NCBI GenBank assembly: GCA_946406585.1
Contig: CAMJLI010000010.1
Location: 1-26,930, forward strand
Direction: 5' to 3'
Source of the DNA: an uncultured Prevotellaceae bacterium
Lineage (GTDB): Bacteria > Bacteroidota > Bacteroidia > Bacteroidales > Bacteroidaceae
Length of the DNA: 26,930 nt
In this document: one piece after another, positions 1-7,623 of the stretch
How positions within the stretch are numbered: position 1 is the stretch's first letter
Layout of the letters: each line of letters begins with the position of its first letter
Program-made: the position numbers and the translations under genes
Notes under the pieces: model-generated
Told to the model about the DNA's origin: nothing
Databases searched by the model: none
What the model saw: the letters and a program-made list of their open reading frames with translations, nothing else

Positions 1-124
1 AAAAAGGAGGAAATAATTTCATTTTTCCACCAAAACAAGTATTTTTGCAGCAAAAAAAAAATAAAAGAAGGAGGGAATCCAAGAAACTATTACAATTATT
101 TAGAACATTTAGAAAAGAACAAAC

Positions 125-1423
125 ATGTATTGGAACGAAAGTATTGAGTGCATGGATCGCGACCAATTGCGCGAAATCCAAAGTCGTCGGTTGAAAAAGA
201 TTGTGAACTATTGCTACCACAACACTCCATTCTACAGGAAGAAATTTCAGGAAATGGACCTTTCCCCCGATGACATAAACGGCATTGAGGACATCACAAA
301 ACTGCCTTTCACCGAAAAGACAGACCTGCGCGACACATATCCTTTTGGATTGGCCGCCGTGCCCATGAGCCAGATAGTGCGCATACATGCTTCTTCCGGC
401 ACCACAGGCAAGCCCGTGGTCGTGCTTTACACACGCAAGGACATTGCCATGTGGACCGAGAGCATCAGCCGTGCCTTCACAGCCTACGGAGCCACCAAGG
501 AAGACATCTTCCAAGTATCCTACGGCTATGGTCTTTTCACTGGAGGTCTTGGAGCTCACGAGGGCGCTACAAACATTGGTGCCAGCGTGATACCAATGTC
601 GTCGGGCAACACTCAAAAGCAAATCACCCTGATGCACGACTTCGGCACCACCGCCCTGTGCTGCACTCCATCCTATGCCATGTTTTTGGGTGAGGCCATG
701 CGTGAGTCGGAATGGCCTCGCGAAGAATTCAAACTCCGGATAGGTGCTTTCGGTGCAGAGCCATGGACAGAAAACATGCGTGTGAAGCTTGAGGAATCGT
801 TAGGTATCAAGGCATACGACATTTATGGCCTGAGCGAGATTGCCGGCCCCGGCGTAGGATTTGAATGCCAATGCCAGAACGGCACCCACCTGAACGAAGA
901 CTATTTCCTCCCCGAGATAGTCAATCCAGAAACAGGAGAGCAATTGCCAGAAGGCCAGTTTGGTGAATTGTGTTTCACCCATCTCACCAAGGAAGGCATG
1001 CCATTGTTGAGATACCGCACCCATGACCTCACAGCCCTTCATTACGAGAAATGCTCCTGTGGCCGCACACTGGTGAAGATGGACCGCATACTCGGCCGTT
1101 GCGACGACATGCTCATCATCCGTGGTGTCAACGTGTTCCCATCCCAGATAGAGGCCGTAATACTGAAGCAAGCCGAATTCGAGCCACATTTCATGCTCGA
1201 GGTAGACCGCGTGAACAACACCGACACCAGCCTCTTGAAAGTAGAGGTGAAAGAAGAATACTTCACCGACAACATGTCTGACATGGTAGCTTTGCAGAGA
1301 AAACTGGAAGGCGAGCTACGCAGTGTCATTGGTATTGGCTTCAAGATCAAGTTGGTGGAGCCAAAAGGCATAGAACGCTCAACAGGCAAGGCAAAGCGCG
1401 TGATAGACAAGCGAGTGCTATAA
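125..1423 (+). CDS. paaK: Phenylacetate-CoA ligase (AMP-forming)
   Basis: Cytosolic adenylate-forming enzyme that activates phenylacetate or a related aryl acid with ATP and joins it to coenzyme A. The 432-residue length is usual for PaaK. Visible motifs are the phosphate loop SSGTTGKP (residues 90-97), YGLSE (234-238), YRTHDL (297-302) and the C-terminal hinge region GVNVFPSQIE (334-343). A cysteine cluster (C248, C250, C310, C312) could bind a metal, as in some PaaK-type ligases. An ACT-domain gene follows 27 nt downstream. In Bacteroidetes this pair often sits beside indolepyruvate ferredoxin oxidoreductase genes, which would lie left of the window; this is inference. The clear GGAGG lies about 50 nt before the ATG, too far to set the start, and no nearer in-frame start fits it. 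The exact aryl-acid substrate is unknown. Confidence 0.93.
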   Translation: MYWNESIECMDRDQLREIQSRRLKKIVNYCYHNTPFYRKKFQEMDLSPDDINGIEDITKLPFTEKTDLRDTYPFGLAAVPMSQIVRIHASSGTTGKPVVVLYTRKDIAMWTESISRAFTAYGATKEDIFQVSYGYGLFTGGLGAHEGATNIGASVIPMSSGNTQKQITLMHDFGTTALCCTPSYAMFLGEAMRESEWPREEFKLRIGAFGAEPWTENMRVKLEESLGIKAYDIYGLSEIAGPGVGFECQCQNGTHLNEDYFLPEIVNPETGEQLPEGQFGELCFTHLTKEGMPLLRYRTHDLTALHYEKCSCGRTLVKMDRILGRCDDMLIIRGVNVFPSQIEAVILKQAEFEPHFMLEVDRVNNTDTSLLKVEVKEEYFTDNMSDMVALQRKLEGELRSVIGIGFKIKLVEPKGIERSTGKAKRVIDKRVL

Positions 1424-1450
1424 AAACAGAACAACCAAAACCCAAATACC

Positions 1451-1876
1451 ATGTTAGCAAAGCAATTATCCATATTTTTGGAAAACAAGTCAGGCAGACT
1501 GACAGAGGTGACCGAAGTTCTTGGCAAGGCAGGAATAAACCTCTCTGCCATGAGCATAGCCGACAATTCAGACTTTGGCATACTCCGTTGCATCGTCAGC
1601 GACCCCGAATTGGGCTATAAAGTACTTAAAGAAGCTCATTTCACAGTCAAGATTACTGATGTGATAGGCTTTACATGCCCTAACACTCCAGGATCGCTTG
1701 CCGTTGTGCTTCAATGCCTGTCGGATGCCGGCGTATTCATTGAATACATGTACTCATTCAGCAATGGCGACAGTGCGAACGTAGTGATTCGCCCATCAGA
1801 CCTCAGTTTGTGCGACAAGATCTTGCAATCGAAGAAAATCGACCTGCTTGCCGCCAGCGACCTGTATCGCCTGTAG
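1451..1876 (+). CDS. Tandem ACT-domain protein
   Basis: Small cytosolic protein of 141 residues made of two ACT domains and nothing else. The first covers about residues 4-70 and opens with a beta strand followed by ENKSGRLTEV; the second covers about 72-140 and contains the matching NTPGSLAVVL turn. ACT domains bind amino acids or similar small ligands at their interfaces, so this is probably a ligand sensor rather than an enzyme. It follows the phenylacetate-CoA ligase by 27 nt on the same strand and ends just before a strong terminator, so the two are probably co-transcribed. A link to aromatic amino acid or aryl-acid metabolism is inferred from that neighbour only. Confidence 0.88.
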   Translation: MLAKQLSIFLENKSGRLTEVTEVLGKAGINLSAMSIADNSDFGILRCIVSDPELGYKVLKEAHFTVKITDVIGFTCPNTPGSLAVVLQCLSDAGVFIEYMYSFSNGDSANVVIRPSDLSLCDKILQSKKIDLLAASDLYRL

Positions 1877-1904
1877 GAATCATACATCCACATTCAGACC
1901 AACA

Positions 1905-1947
1905 AGCGGGGGAGCGTGATGAAACACACTCCCCCGCTGTCATTTTT
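1905..1947 (+). terminator. Rho-independent terminator after the ligase/ACT pair
   Basis: A perfect 10-bp stem, AGCGGGGGAG (1905-1914) with CTCCCCCGCT (1929-1938), has a 14-nt loop and is followed by a run of five T (1943-1947). It lies between the converging ACT gene and pyrH. The T run favours termination of plus-strand transcripts; on the minus strand the following sequence is only weakly T-rich. Confidence 0.85.
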
Positions 1948-1984
1948 CAAGTTGGATTATTTCAAGCAGCTATTGCGTCATGTT

Positions 1985-2695
1985 TCAACTATGCACGAAA
2001 GTACCTATAGGCTCGCCTTCCATCACCTTTTTCAGGTTGCCCACCACATCCATGTTGAACACATAGATAGGCAGGTTGTTGTCATTGCACATCACGACAG
2101 CAGAGAGATCCATCACCTTCAGCCCCCTGGCAAGTATTTCTTCGTATGTAATATCGTCGAATTTCACTGCCGTGGGGTCTTTCTCCGGGTCGGCAGTATA
2201 GATGCCGTCCACCCTTGTGCCTTTCAGCATCACATCGGCTTCTATCTCCACGCCTCGCAGCGAGGAGCCTGTGTCTGTGGTGAAATAAGGCGAGCCGGTA
2301 CCGGCAGAGAAGATGCAAACTTTTCCTGCCTCCATCGCTTCAATGGCCTTCCACTTGGAGTAGAACTCCCCTATCGGCTCCATGCGTATGGCAGTGAGCA
2401 CTTTGTTATCCACTCCCACAGAAGTGAGAGCCGAACTTAGGGCGAGCGAATTGATGACAGTGGCCAACATTCCCATCTGGTCTCCCTTTACCCTGTCGAA
2501 ACCCTTCGTTGCACCACTCAAGCCCCTGAAGATGTTTCCACCACCTATTACAATACCTATTTGCACACCCATGTCATGCACTTCCTTTATCTGATTGGCA
2601 TATTCAGCCAAACGTTCTGGGTCTATTCCATAGCCCTGCTTGCCCATGAGACTCTCGCCACTGAGCTTCAGTAATATTCTCTTGAATCTTGCCAT
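1985..2695 (-). CDS. pyrH: UMP kinase
   Basis: Cytosolic kinase that phosphorylates UMP to UDP with ATP, an essential step of pyrimidine nucleotide synthesis. The protein has 236 residues, the normal length for bacterial PyrH of the amino-acid-kinase fold. It begins with the lysine motif KLSGES (10-15), then the glycine-rich IGGGN (50-54), and has the nucleotide-binding region rich in T, D and G at roughly 135-175. It is the third gene of a minus-strand run after yraN and birA, 65 nt behind birA. I see no TAnnTTTG box in that gap, so it probably depends on the yraN promoter. Frr, a common partner of pyrH, is not next to it here. Confidence 0.97.
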   Translation of the reverse strand: MARFKRILLKLSGESLMGKQGYGIDPERLAEYANQIKEVHDMGVQIGIVIGGGNIFRGLSGATKGFDRVKGDQMGMLATVINSLALSSALTSVGVDNKVLTAIRMEPIGEFYSKWKAIEAMEAGKVCIFSAGTGSPYFTTDTGSSLRGVEIEADVMLKGTRVDGIYTADPEKDPTAVKFDDITYEEILARGLKVMDLSAVVMCNDNNLPIYVFNMDVVGNLKKVMEGEPIGTFVHS

Positions 2696-2760
2696 ATTTG
2701 TTTGATTATATTGGTTGGTATATCTATCTAATTAAATAATAAGCCACTGATGCCTTGCCA

Positions 2761-3495
2761 TCAAAGCAAGAACTCCACCTCCTTGAAAGCATACATCCTC
2801 TTTCGTCCCTCTTCATCAACCAGGCAGAGATGCCCATCATTTTCCACATGGCTGATGGTTGCCACAAAAGCGCCATCCTTATCACGATAGCGATGCCATC
2901 CGTCCCGTCTGTACAGCATCTGATGATAACGCTGGATAATGTCATCCTCCATTCCACTTTCGAGGAGAGCCATTTCCAGTTCAAACTCATCAATGACACG
3001 CATTCCCACCTCTTCCACAGACAAGGTGTGGTGGAGTATCTGAGCCAAGGACACGGGATTTGGAGCATCGCCAAGGAATTCTGTCTGGTTGACATTCAGT
3101 CCTATCCCGAAAATGCAACGCTGCAAGCCATGGCTATTGACAGTAGTCTCGATAAGAGTACCACTAATCTTGCTGTCGTGCCAGTAAATGTCATTTGGCC
3201 ATTTCAAGGTTATCCCCTCGACATAAGAGGCCAATGCATCGCCCACAGCCAAAGCCCCTGCCTCAGAGAGAAGGAATTGCCTTGTGGGATGCACGTATGT
3301 GGGATGCACCAATATGCTCATCAGCAAGTTTTTGCCCCGCTCGCTCTCCCATTTGTTGGTTCCTTGCCCTTTTCCTGCTGTCTGAAAGTCGGCTACGACC
3401 ACGGTCATGTCTTCTGGAGCCTCCTTCATGTCGTGCAACCAGCGGTTTGTGGAGTCTGTCTGTTCAAGGTGTATGATATTTCTTTTCATCAGCAT
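2761..3495 (-). CDS. birA: Biotin--[acetyl-CoA-carboxylase] ligase, monofunctional
   Basis: Cytosolic enzyme that makes biotinyl-AMP and transfers biotin to the carrier lysine of biotin-dependent carboxylases. Visible motifs are the biotinyl-AMP loop GKGQGTNKWES (41-51), KWPNDI (98-103) and KISGTLIE (109-116), in family order, followed by a short C-terminal SH3-like part. The 244-residue protein starts directly with the catalytic domain. It lacks the N-terminal helix-turn-helix of the E. coli type, so it should not act as a biotin repressor. The start lies 6 nt after yraN; an alternative ATG two codons later (M3) cannot be excluded. It is the middle gene of the yraN-birA-pyrH run. Confidence 0.95.
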   Translation of the reverse strand: MLMKRNIIHLEQTDSTNRWLHDMKEAPEDMTVVVADFQTAGKGQGTNKWESERGKNLLMSILVHPTYVHPTRQFLLSEAGALAVGDALASYVEGITLKWPNDIYWHDSKISGTLIETTVNSHGLQRCIFGIGLNVNQTEFLGDAPNPVSLAQILHHTLSVEEVGMRVIDEFELEMALLESGMEDDIIQRYHQMLYRRDGWHRYRDKDGAFVATISHVENDGHLCLVDEEGRKRMYAFKEVEFLL

Positions 3496-3501
3496 TCATC
3501 C

Positions 3502-3867
3502 TTATCGAGGCACAAAAGCATTTTCTATGTGATTGATTACAGCCTCATCATCATGACCAACAATAGACAGGATGTCGAATCTCACTGGCAAATCAACAGC
3601 ATATCTTCTAACATAAGCATTTGCAGCCACAATCATGTTTCTCATCTTGCGCCAATCCACAGCTTCTTCAGGCTGCATGTATGCATCATCGCTTCTGGTT
3701 TTCACTTCTACGATTACAAGCGTGCCACCTTTCTCGTCAATAGCCACTATGTCGAGGTCACGATGCCCCAATTTCCAATTACGATGGCAAATGGAGTATC
3801 CTTTCCTCTGCAAATAATCGGCTGCCAGCTGTTCGCCCCACCGCCCATAATCGTTGTGTTTTGCCAT
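3502..3867 (-). CDS. yraN: YraN/UPF0102 family PD-(D/E)XK-like protein
   Basis: Small 121-residue protein of the UPF0102 family, whose fold resembles Holliday-junction resolvases and restriction nucleases. The exact cellular role is not settled. The family core is visible: GEQLAADYLQRKGY near the N-terminus, then LDIVA with D39, and EVKTR with E54 and K56, which form the D...E-x-K nuclease-like site. Where most relatives have a GE pair before the aspartate, this protein has GHRD (34-37), so one acidic position is replaced. It is the first gene of a minus-strand operon with birA and pyrH and has a good Bacteroidetes promoter about 60 nt upstream. Confidence 0.9.
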   Translation of the reverse strand: MAKHNDYGRWGEQLAADYLQRKGYSICHRNWKLGHRDLDIVAIDEKGGTLVIVEVKTRSDDAYMQPEEAVDWRKMRNMIVAANAYVRRYAVDLPVRFDILSIVGHDDEAVINHIENAFVPR

Positions 3868-3927
3868 GATCTCTATACGGGTTAGGTTTCATTCCAGAAG
3901 ACAATGATGTGCATTGCTTATTAAATA

Positions 3928-3959
3928 CAAAAGTAAGAAAAAAAAACGTGATGTTCAAA
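3928..3959 (-). promoter_or_regulatory. Promoter of the yraN-birA-pyrH operon
   Basis: Read on the minus strand, TTTG (3959-3956), a 20-nt spacer and TACTTTTG (3935-3928) match the Bacteroidetes primary promoter form TTTG-(19-21)-TAnnTTTG. The expected transcript start lies roughly 50 nt before the yraN ATG. Confidence 0.65.
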
Positions 3960-4064
3960 TTTTCCATTGTTTTTCTATACATCATGCCAAGCAATCAACT
4001 CACACCCAATAGCCTGCTTACCTATAAATTTAGAGAAACAAGTCAAGATTTGAAACTTAATATG

Positions 4065-4072
4065 TATATTTG
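4065..4072 (+). promoter_or_regulatory. Probable -7 box of tadA
   Basis: TATATTTG fits the Bacteroidetes -7 consensus TAnnTTTG and lies 33 nt before the preferred ATG of tadA. No TTG is found at the usual 19-21 nt; a TTTG sits 12 nt upstream instead. The box overlaps a possible TTG start at 4070, which argues for the later ATG. Confidence 0.45.
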
Positions 4073-4105
4073 CAAATAAAAACAGCCATAACGACACCCA
4101 CCACA

Positions 4106-4624
4106 ATGAAAGACAATCAATTTTCCACCCCCCGCAAAGTTACAGATTGCACTGTTCTAACAGATGCGGCACAACTTAGCGACGAACAACGGAAGACCGA
4201 CGAACAATACATGCAGAAAGCATTGACAGAAGCTCGTGCAGCCGGTATGCAGGGCGAAGTGCCAATAGGTGCCATTATCGTATGCGGCAACCGCATCATA
4301 GCACGAGCACACAATTTGACAGAACTGCTTCACGACGTGACCGCACATGCAGAAATGCAAGCCATCACTTCCGCCGCGAATGAGTTGCAAGGGAAATATC
4401 TCACCGACTGCACTCTTTATGTTACTGTGGAACCATGCGTGATGTGTGCCGGGGCGATAGGATGGGCACAGATACGCCGCATCGTCTATGGCACTACCGA
4501 CGAGAAACGCGGCTATCGCACCTATGCTCCTAAAGCCATGCATCCCAAAACCATCGTCGTGGGAGGAGTTCTTGAAGAAGAATGCCGCAAATTGATGGTA
4601 GATTTTTTCAAAAACCGAAGATGA
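4106..4624 (+). CDS. tadA: tRNA-specific adenosine deaminase (nucleoside deaminase family)
   Basis: Zinc enzyme that converts the wobble adenosine of tRNA-Arg(ACG) to inosine in the cytosol. The 172-residue protein shows the cytidine-deaminase-fold zinc site: HAE (H81, E83) and PCVMC (C111, C114). GEVPIGAIIV (50-59) is typical of TadA. An upstream TTG at 4070 would extend the reading frame, but it lies inside a TATATTTG promoter box, so ATG 4106 was chosen. Even so, about 30 residues precede the usual TadA start (DEQYMQKALTEA), a longer leader than in E. coli; starting at M36 would give a normal length. The family is certain, tRNA rather than free-base specificity is probable. Confidence 0.9.
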   Translation: MKDNQFSTPRKVTDCTVLTDAAQLSDEQRKTDEQYMQKALTEARAAGMQGEVPIGAIIVCGNRIIARAHNLTELLHDVTAHAEMQAITSAANELQGKYLTDCTLYVTVEPCVMCAGAIGWAQIRRIVYGTTDEKRGYRTYAPKAMHPKTIVVGGVLEEECRKLMVDFFKNRR

Positions 4625-4654
4625 AGAAACCCATGGCTTGCGAAGACAAATAAA

Positions 4655-4687
4655 CAAGAGGGATGCCGAAAGGCATCCCCCTTTGTT
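4655..4687. terminator. Bidirectional terminator between tadA and the import operon
   Basis: GGGATGCC (4660-4667), a GAAA tetraloop and GGCATCCC (4672-4679) form a perfect 8-bp stem, flanked by ACAAGA on the left and CTTTGTTTT on the right. The A-rich left and T-rich right sides let it serve both tadA (plus) and the susC operon (minus), whose genes converge here. Confidence 0.8.
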
Positions 4688-4704
4688 TTAGGTTAAATAT
4701 GGCA

Positions 4705-5355
4705 TTAGTCATTCTCTACAAGACCAGAGTAACGTATGCCACTGACCTTGTACTTGGCATATCCATCAGCAGGATACCAAGGGTCATCTTTGTAAGTCAC
4801 ATAGAAGATGATGGAGTCTGCTGGCGAGCCGTTATTTTGCCTTCCAGCACCCTTCAAAATCTTACCATCGATGGTGACAGGCATGGCCTTCTCCTCATGG
4901 AATATGTTACCGTTAGCATCCTCCCACTGGTAGCCAACGCCAAAGTTCTGTGAATCAACCGACTTGAATGTCAGGTTGGCTTGGTCGATGTTCACTTTGG
5001 CCTTTATCGTATAGGTGGGGAAGAAACCGTAGCTCTGCCAGTAATCAGCATAACTTTCAGCAAAATTGCCGATGCCCATGTTATCGACCCACATCTCTGA
5101 AGGAGAATTGTCAGCGGTGTTGTAAGTCAGAATTAAAGTTCTGGGATTATCCAAACCAAAATAGTTTTCACCATCGTTAGGGGAACCATCAAGAGTTGTC
5201 TTTATAATGTTGCCATTATCATCGACAGCATCTACGGTGCAATACCATTGGCCGGCCATGCTCTCAGTGGCGGTGCCACCGATTTCTTCTTTCTCGCAAG
5301 ATGTGAATGTCAAACCAAGCAACAATGTTGCTGCAAAAAATAATACTTTTTTCAT
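4705..5355 (-). CDS. Small surface lipoprotein, last gene of the susCD operon (Lipid_bd-like)
   Basis: Lipoprotein of 216 residues with signal peptide and lipobox ending at C20 (LTFTSC). The cysteine is followed by EKEE, the acidic signal that sends Bacteroidetes lipoproteins to the outer cell face. The mature part begins with a short domain (AGQWYCTVDAVDDNGN, 35-50) and is strand-rich, like the beta-barrel 'lipid-binding putative hydrolase' lipoproteins that end similar operons. I see no catalytic motif. It is the fourth and last gene after susC, susD and the Ig-like lipoprotein, 17 nt behind the previous stop, and transcription ends at the hairpin near 4670. Probable role: accessory subunit of the outer-membrane import complex. 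The family name is by resemblance and context. Confidence 0.7.
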   Translation of the reverse strand: MKKVLFFAATLLLGLTFTSCEKEEIGGTATESMAGQWYCTVDAVDDNGNIIKTTLDGSPNDGENYFGLDNPRTLILTYNTADNSPSEMWVDNMGIGNFAESYADYWQSYGFFPTYTIKAKVNIDQANLTFKSVDSQNFGVGYQWEDANGNIFHEEKAMPVTIDGKILKGAGRQNNGSPADSIIFYVTYKDDPWYPADGYAKYKVSGIRYSGLVEND

Positions 5356-5372
5356 ATTCTATCGTTGCTAAG

Positions 5373-6071
5373 TTATTTTGTTAACCTTACAGTGAATGGA
5401 GCATCAAAGTCCATGTCGAGGGACACCGTACCCGTTACAGGGTCATAAGAACCGTTCAGCAGAGTAGGCTTGTCGTCTCCCCAATACCATTCTCCAGTTT
5501 CGAGCACCTCGATGGTGTTGTCGGCGTTGAGTTTGAGGGTTGCCTCAAGGAAGAAGTCGTATCCATAGGCATCATATCCTGGATAACGTCCGTAACTGTA
5601 GAAGCCACCTGCGAGGTCGTTGATCTCATAAGTTCCATCACCATTGTCAGTAATGCTGATGGGAGAATTGAAGTAATGCCTGCTTCCATATTGGCTCTCT
5701 CCGAAATAAAGGCTGGCGAAGTTGTTCTTGTCCACCACTGCCACCGTACGCGAGGCAGAAGCTGAGAATCCATCAGGATTGACCACACTGTAGCTGAGTG
5801 TGTAAAATCCCATTTTGTTGGTGTTCACGGTTCCATTGGTGACGATTTTGTCAGAGACATCCTCACCACCCATGGTAGCCTTGCAACCGGGGTCGTTGAA
5901 AGCACTGCCCAACGGCGTAGTCATGTAAGCATCGCCAACAAGATCGAGGATGGCATAATAAGTGATTCGGCTTTTGCCTTCCGATTCATCATCGCCGCAG
6001 CTCGTCAGCACAGTAGGAGCCAACAGTGCGAGCAAAGCTGCAAATAATATGTTCTTTTTCATTTTTTTCAT
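5373..6071 (-). CDS. Ig-like surface lipoprotein of the susCD operon (DUF5012-like)
   Basis: Lipoprotein of 232 residues with the lipobox cysteine at C25 (VLTSC) followed by GDDESE, an acidic surface-export signal. Residues about 37-113 form an immunoglobulin-like domain of the HYR/DUF5011 kind, with its N-terminal 'GDAYMTTPLGSAFNDPGC' pattern and a closing SASRTVAVVD strand. Residues about 118-232 are a second, aromatic and strand-rich domain as in DUF5012 proteins. A start three codons later (M4) is equally possible. The gene lies 14 nt after susD and 17 nt before the last lipoprotein, so it is part of the same transcript. Such proteins sit beside SusCD pores in B. thetaiotaomicron BT2261-2264; ligand binding here is inferred. 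Confidence 0.75.
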   Translation of the reverse strand: MKKMKKNILFAALLALLAPTVLTSCGDDESEGKSRITYYAILDLVGDAYMTTPLGSAFNDPGCKATMGGEDVSDKIVTNGTVNTNKMGFYTLSYSVVNPDGFSASASRTVAVVDKNNFASLYFGESQYGSRHYFNSPISITDNGDGTYEINDLAGGFYSYGRYPGYDAYGYDFFLEATLKLNADNTIEVLETGEWYWGDDKPTLLNGSYDPVTGTVSLDMDFDAPFTVRLTK

Positions 6072-6085
6072 CTTTTAGGAAATAA

Positions 6086-7603
6086 TCATTGTTGTGCCCA
6101 GAAGATTGGTTTCAGATAGTCGGCATTCTCAAACTTAGGCGCATTGCCATTGCTTGAAGAGGAAGAAGAGGCAAACGGCCAGCGCTCGATGATATGGTTG
6201 TTTCCGATGTTACCATCCACCTGGATGGGAGTATAGAGCGTTCCCGGCTGGTAGAGTTGTGGAGAGTATGCATCCGTGTCGATGTTATATAGCTGAACGC
6301 CCGTCACATTGCCGAATGCGGGGTAGCGCAGGCGGCGCAACTCACACCATGACTCGAAGTTGTTGACACCAGCGAGAGCCACCCACTTGGCGATGCCCAG
6401 CACCTTCTTGTAAGTGCTTTGGTCATAAGGATTGTGTGTGAGGTACTCGTCGGCTCCGCCAACACCTGCAGAGGCGAATGAAGCCTGCACAGCGGCAGCA
6501 TAGTGTGCGGAAGCCTGTGCCACGTCATTCTTGCGAGCAAAGTATTCAGCGATGAAGAACTCAATCTCCGATACGGTGATGAGATAGACCGGCGAATTGT
6601 ATGCCATCTTAGGACGGCACCAATAAGCAGACTTGTAGCTGTCAGTAGTGGAGAAGTTTGTTCCAGACACACCACCAGTGAACTCACCCGAGCTATTCTT
6701 GTCGAAGAAAGCTGCAAGACGTGGGTCTTCATAGACCACATCACCATTAGCATCTTTCAACTGCATGGTACCCACGAGGGCAATGTTGGCAGTAACGTTG
6801 ATCTGAGTAGAGCCGAAGGAGGTGGAGAACTCCTCTGAATAATAGGGGTTCATCTGTCCTGTCTCATTGGCCCAGCAACTGGTGTAAGCCACATCTTCAG
6901 TGGGCAGGTTGCCCTCGCTGATGATGGCAGCAATTTGAGCATCTACATTTGCCACACCACTCTCACGAGAGAGGATCTTGAGTTTCAAGGCATTGGCAAA
7001 CTTTATCCAGTTGGCGGCAGTCTGTCCCTTGTAGAGGAAGTTGGTAGCTACCACATCGGCGTCATTGGCCTTGGCGAGAGCCTCATCAAGTTCTTTCAAG
7101 ATGCCTTCATAGACCACGGAACCTTCATCGTAGTGAGGCGAGGAGTTGCTAATGTCGAGAGCTTCGCTATAAGGCATGCTTCCGTAGCAATCCACAAGAG
7201 CCTGCAAGGTGAAGCAACGCAAAGTGGTGGCTGCAAGATAGGTACCCCATTCTTCATTCTTTTCGGCCAGGTTCATAATGGTCTTCAAGTTCTTCAGTGC
7301 CACACGGTTGAGCTGTGAATAGGCGCTGGAAGAGCGCACAGGCGACATGGTGAACTGAGAATAGTCCACATAGTTGCTGGTACCGAACATGTGTGCATAA
7401 TGTTGTGAGAAATAACCCCCTGGGATACGGAGCAAGTTGCCGTAAGTGGAGGCGAGTCCCATCTCTGCAGCCGGCAGCATGATGCTTGTTGTCATGTTCT
7501 CCTCAGTAGGAGAGTTTGGGTCCTGGTTTATGTCAAGATAGCTGTCGCAAGAAGTGGCAGCAAGCCCCAGGACAATAGTTGATATAATGATAGATTTCTT
7601 CAT
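6086..7603 (-). CDS. susD: SusD/RagB-family nutrient-binding lipoprotein (SusD-like_2 type)
   Basis: Surface lipoprotein of 505 residues that forms the lid over the SusC pore and binds the imported nutrient. The signal peptide ends in ATSC (C19), followed by DSYLDINQDPNSP, the characteristic SusD-like_2 opening. The tetratricopeptide-like helical core with ALKIL..RESGV and the C-terminal segments WVALAGVNNFESWCELRRLRYP and FWAQQ are typical of the family in length and order. It starts 20 nt after the susC stop. The SusD-like_2 subgroup is often found with peptide or other non-starch substrates; the ligand of this copy cannot be read from sequence. A serine run (SSSSSS near residue 479) lies close to the C-terminus. 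Confidence 0.94.
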   Translation of the reverse strand: MKKSIIISTIVLGLAATSCDSYLDINQDPNSPTEENMTTSIMLPAAEMGLASTYGNLLRIPGGYFSQHYAHMFGTSNYVDYSQFTMSPVRSSSAYSQLNRVALKNLKTIMNLAEKNEEWGTYLAATTLRCFTLQALVDCYGSMPYSEALDISNSSPHYDEGSVVYEGILKELDEALAKANDADVVATNFLYKGQTAANWIKFANALKLKILSRESGVANVDAQIAAIISEGNLPTEDVAYTSCWANETGQMNPYYSEEFSTSFGSTQINVTANIALVGTMQLKDANGDVVYEDPRLAAFFDKNSSGEFTGGVSGTNFSTTDSYKSAYWCRPKMAYNSPVYLITVSEIEFFIAEYFARKNDVAQASAHYAAAVQASFASAGVGGADEYLTHNPYDQSTYKKVLGIAKWVALAGVNNFESWCELRRLRYPAFGNVTGVQLYNIDTDAYSPQLYQPGTLYTPIQVDGNIGNNHIIERWPFASSSSSSNGNAPKFENADYLKPIFWAQQ

Positions 7604-7623
7604 TTGTTTAGTCCTCCTTCATA

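Noticed and set aside
1..16. Possible end of an upstream gene (frame ending in TAA at position 14-16)
   Set aside because: Only a few codons are visible; they cannot be told from AT-rich intergenic DNA.
2755..3885. 376-codon open frame on the plus strand
   Set aside because: It lies fully antisense to birA and yraN, which have clear family motifs. Its product is His/Ser/Cys-rich with no recognisable domain, as expected from an antisense shadow.
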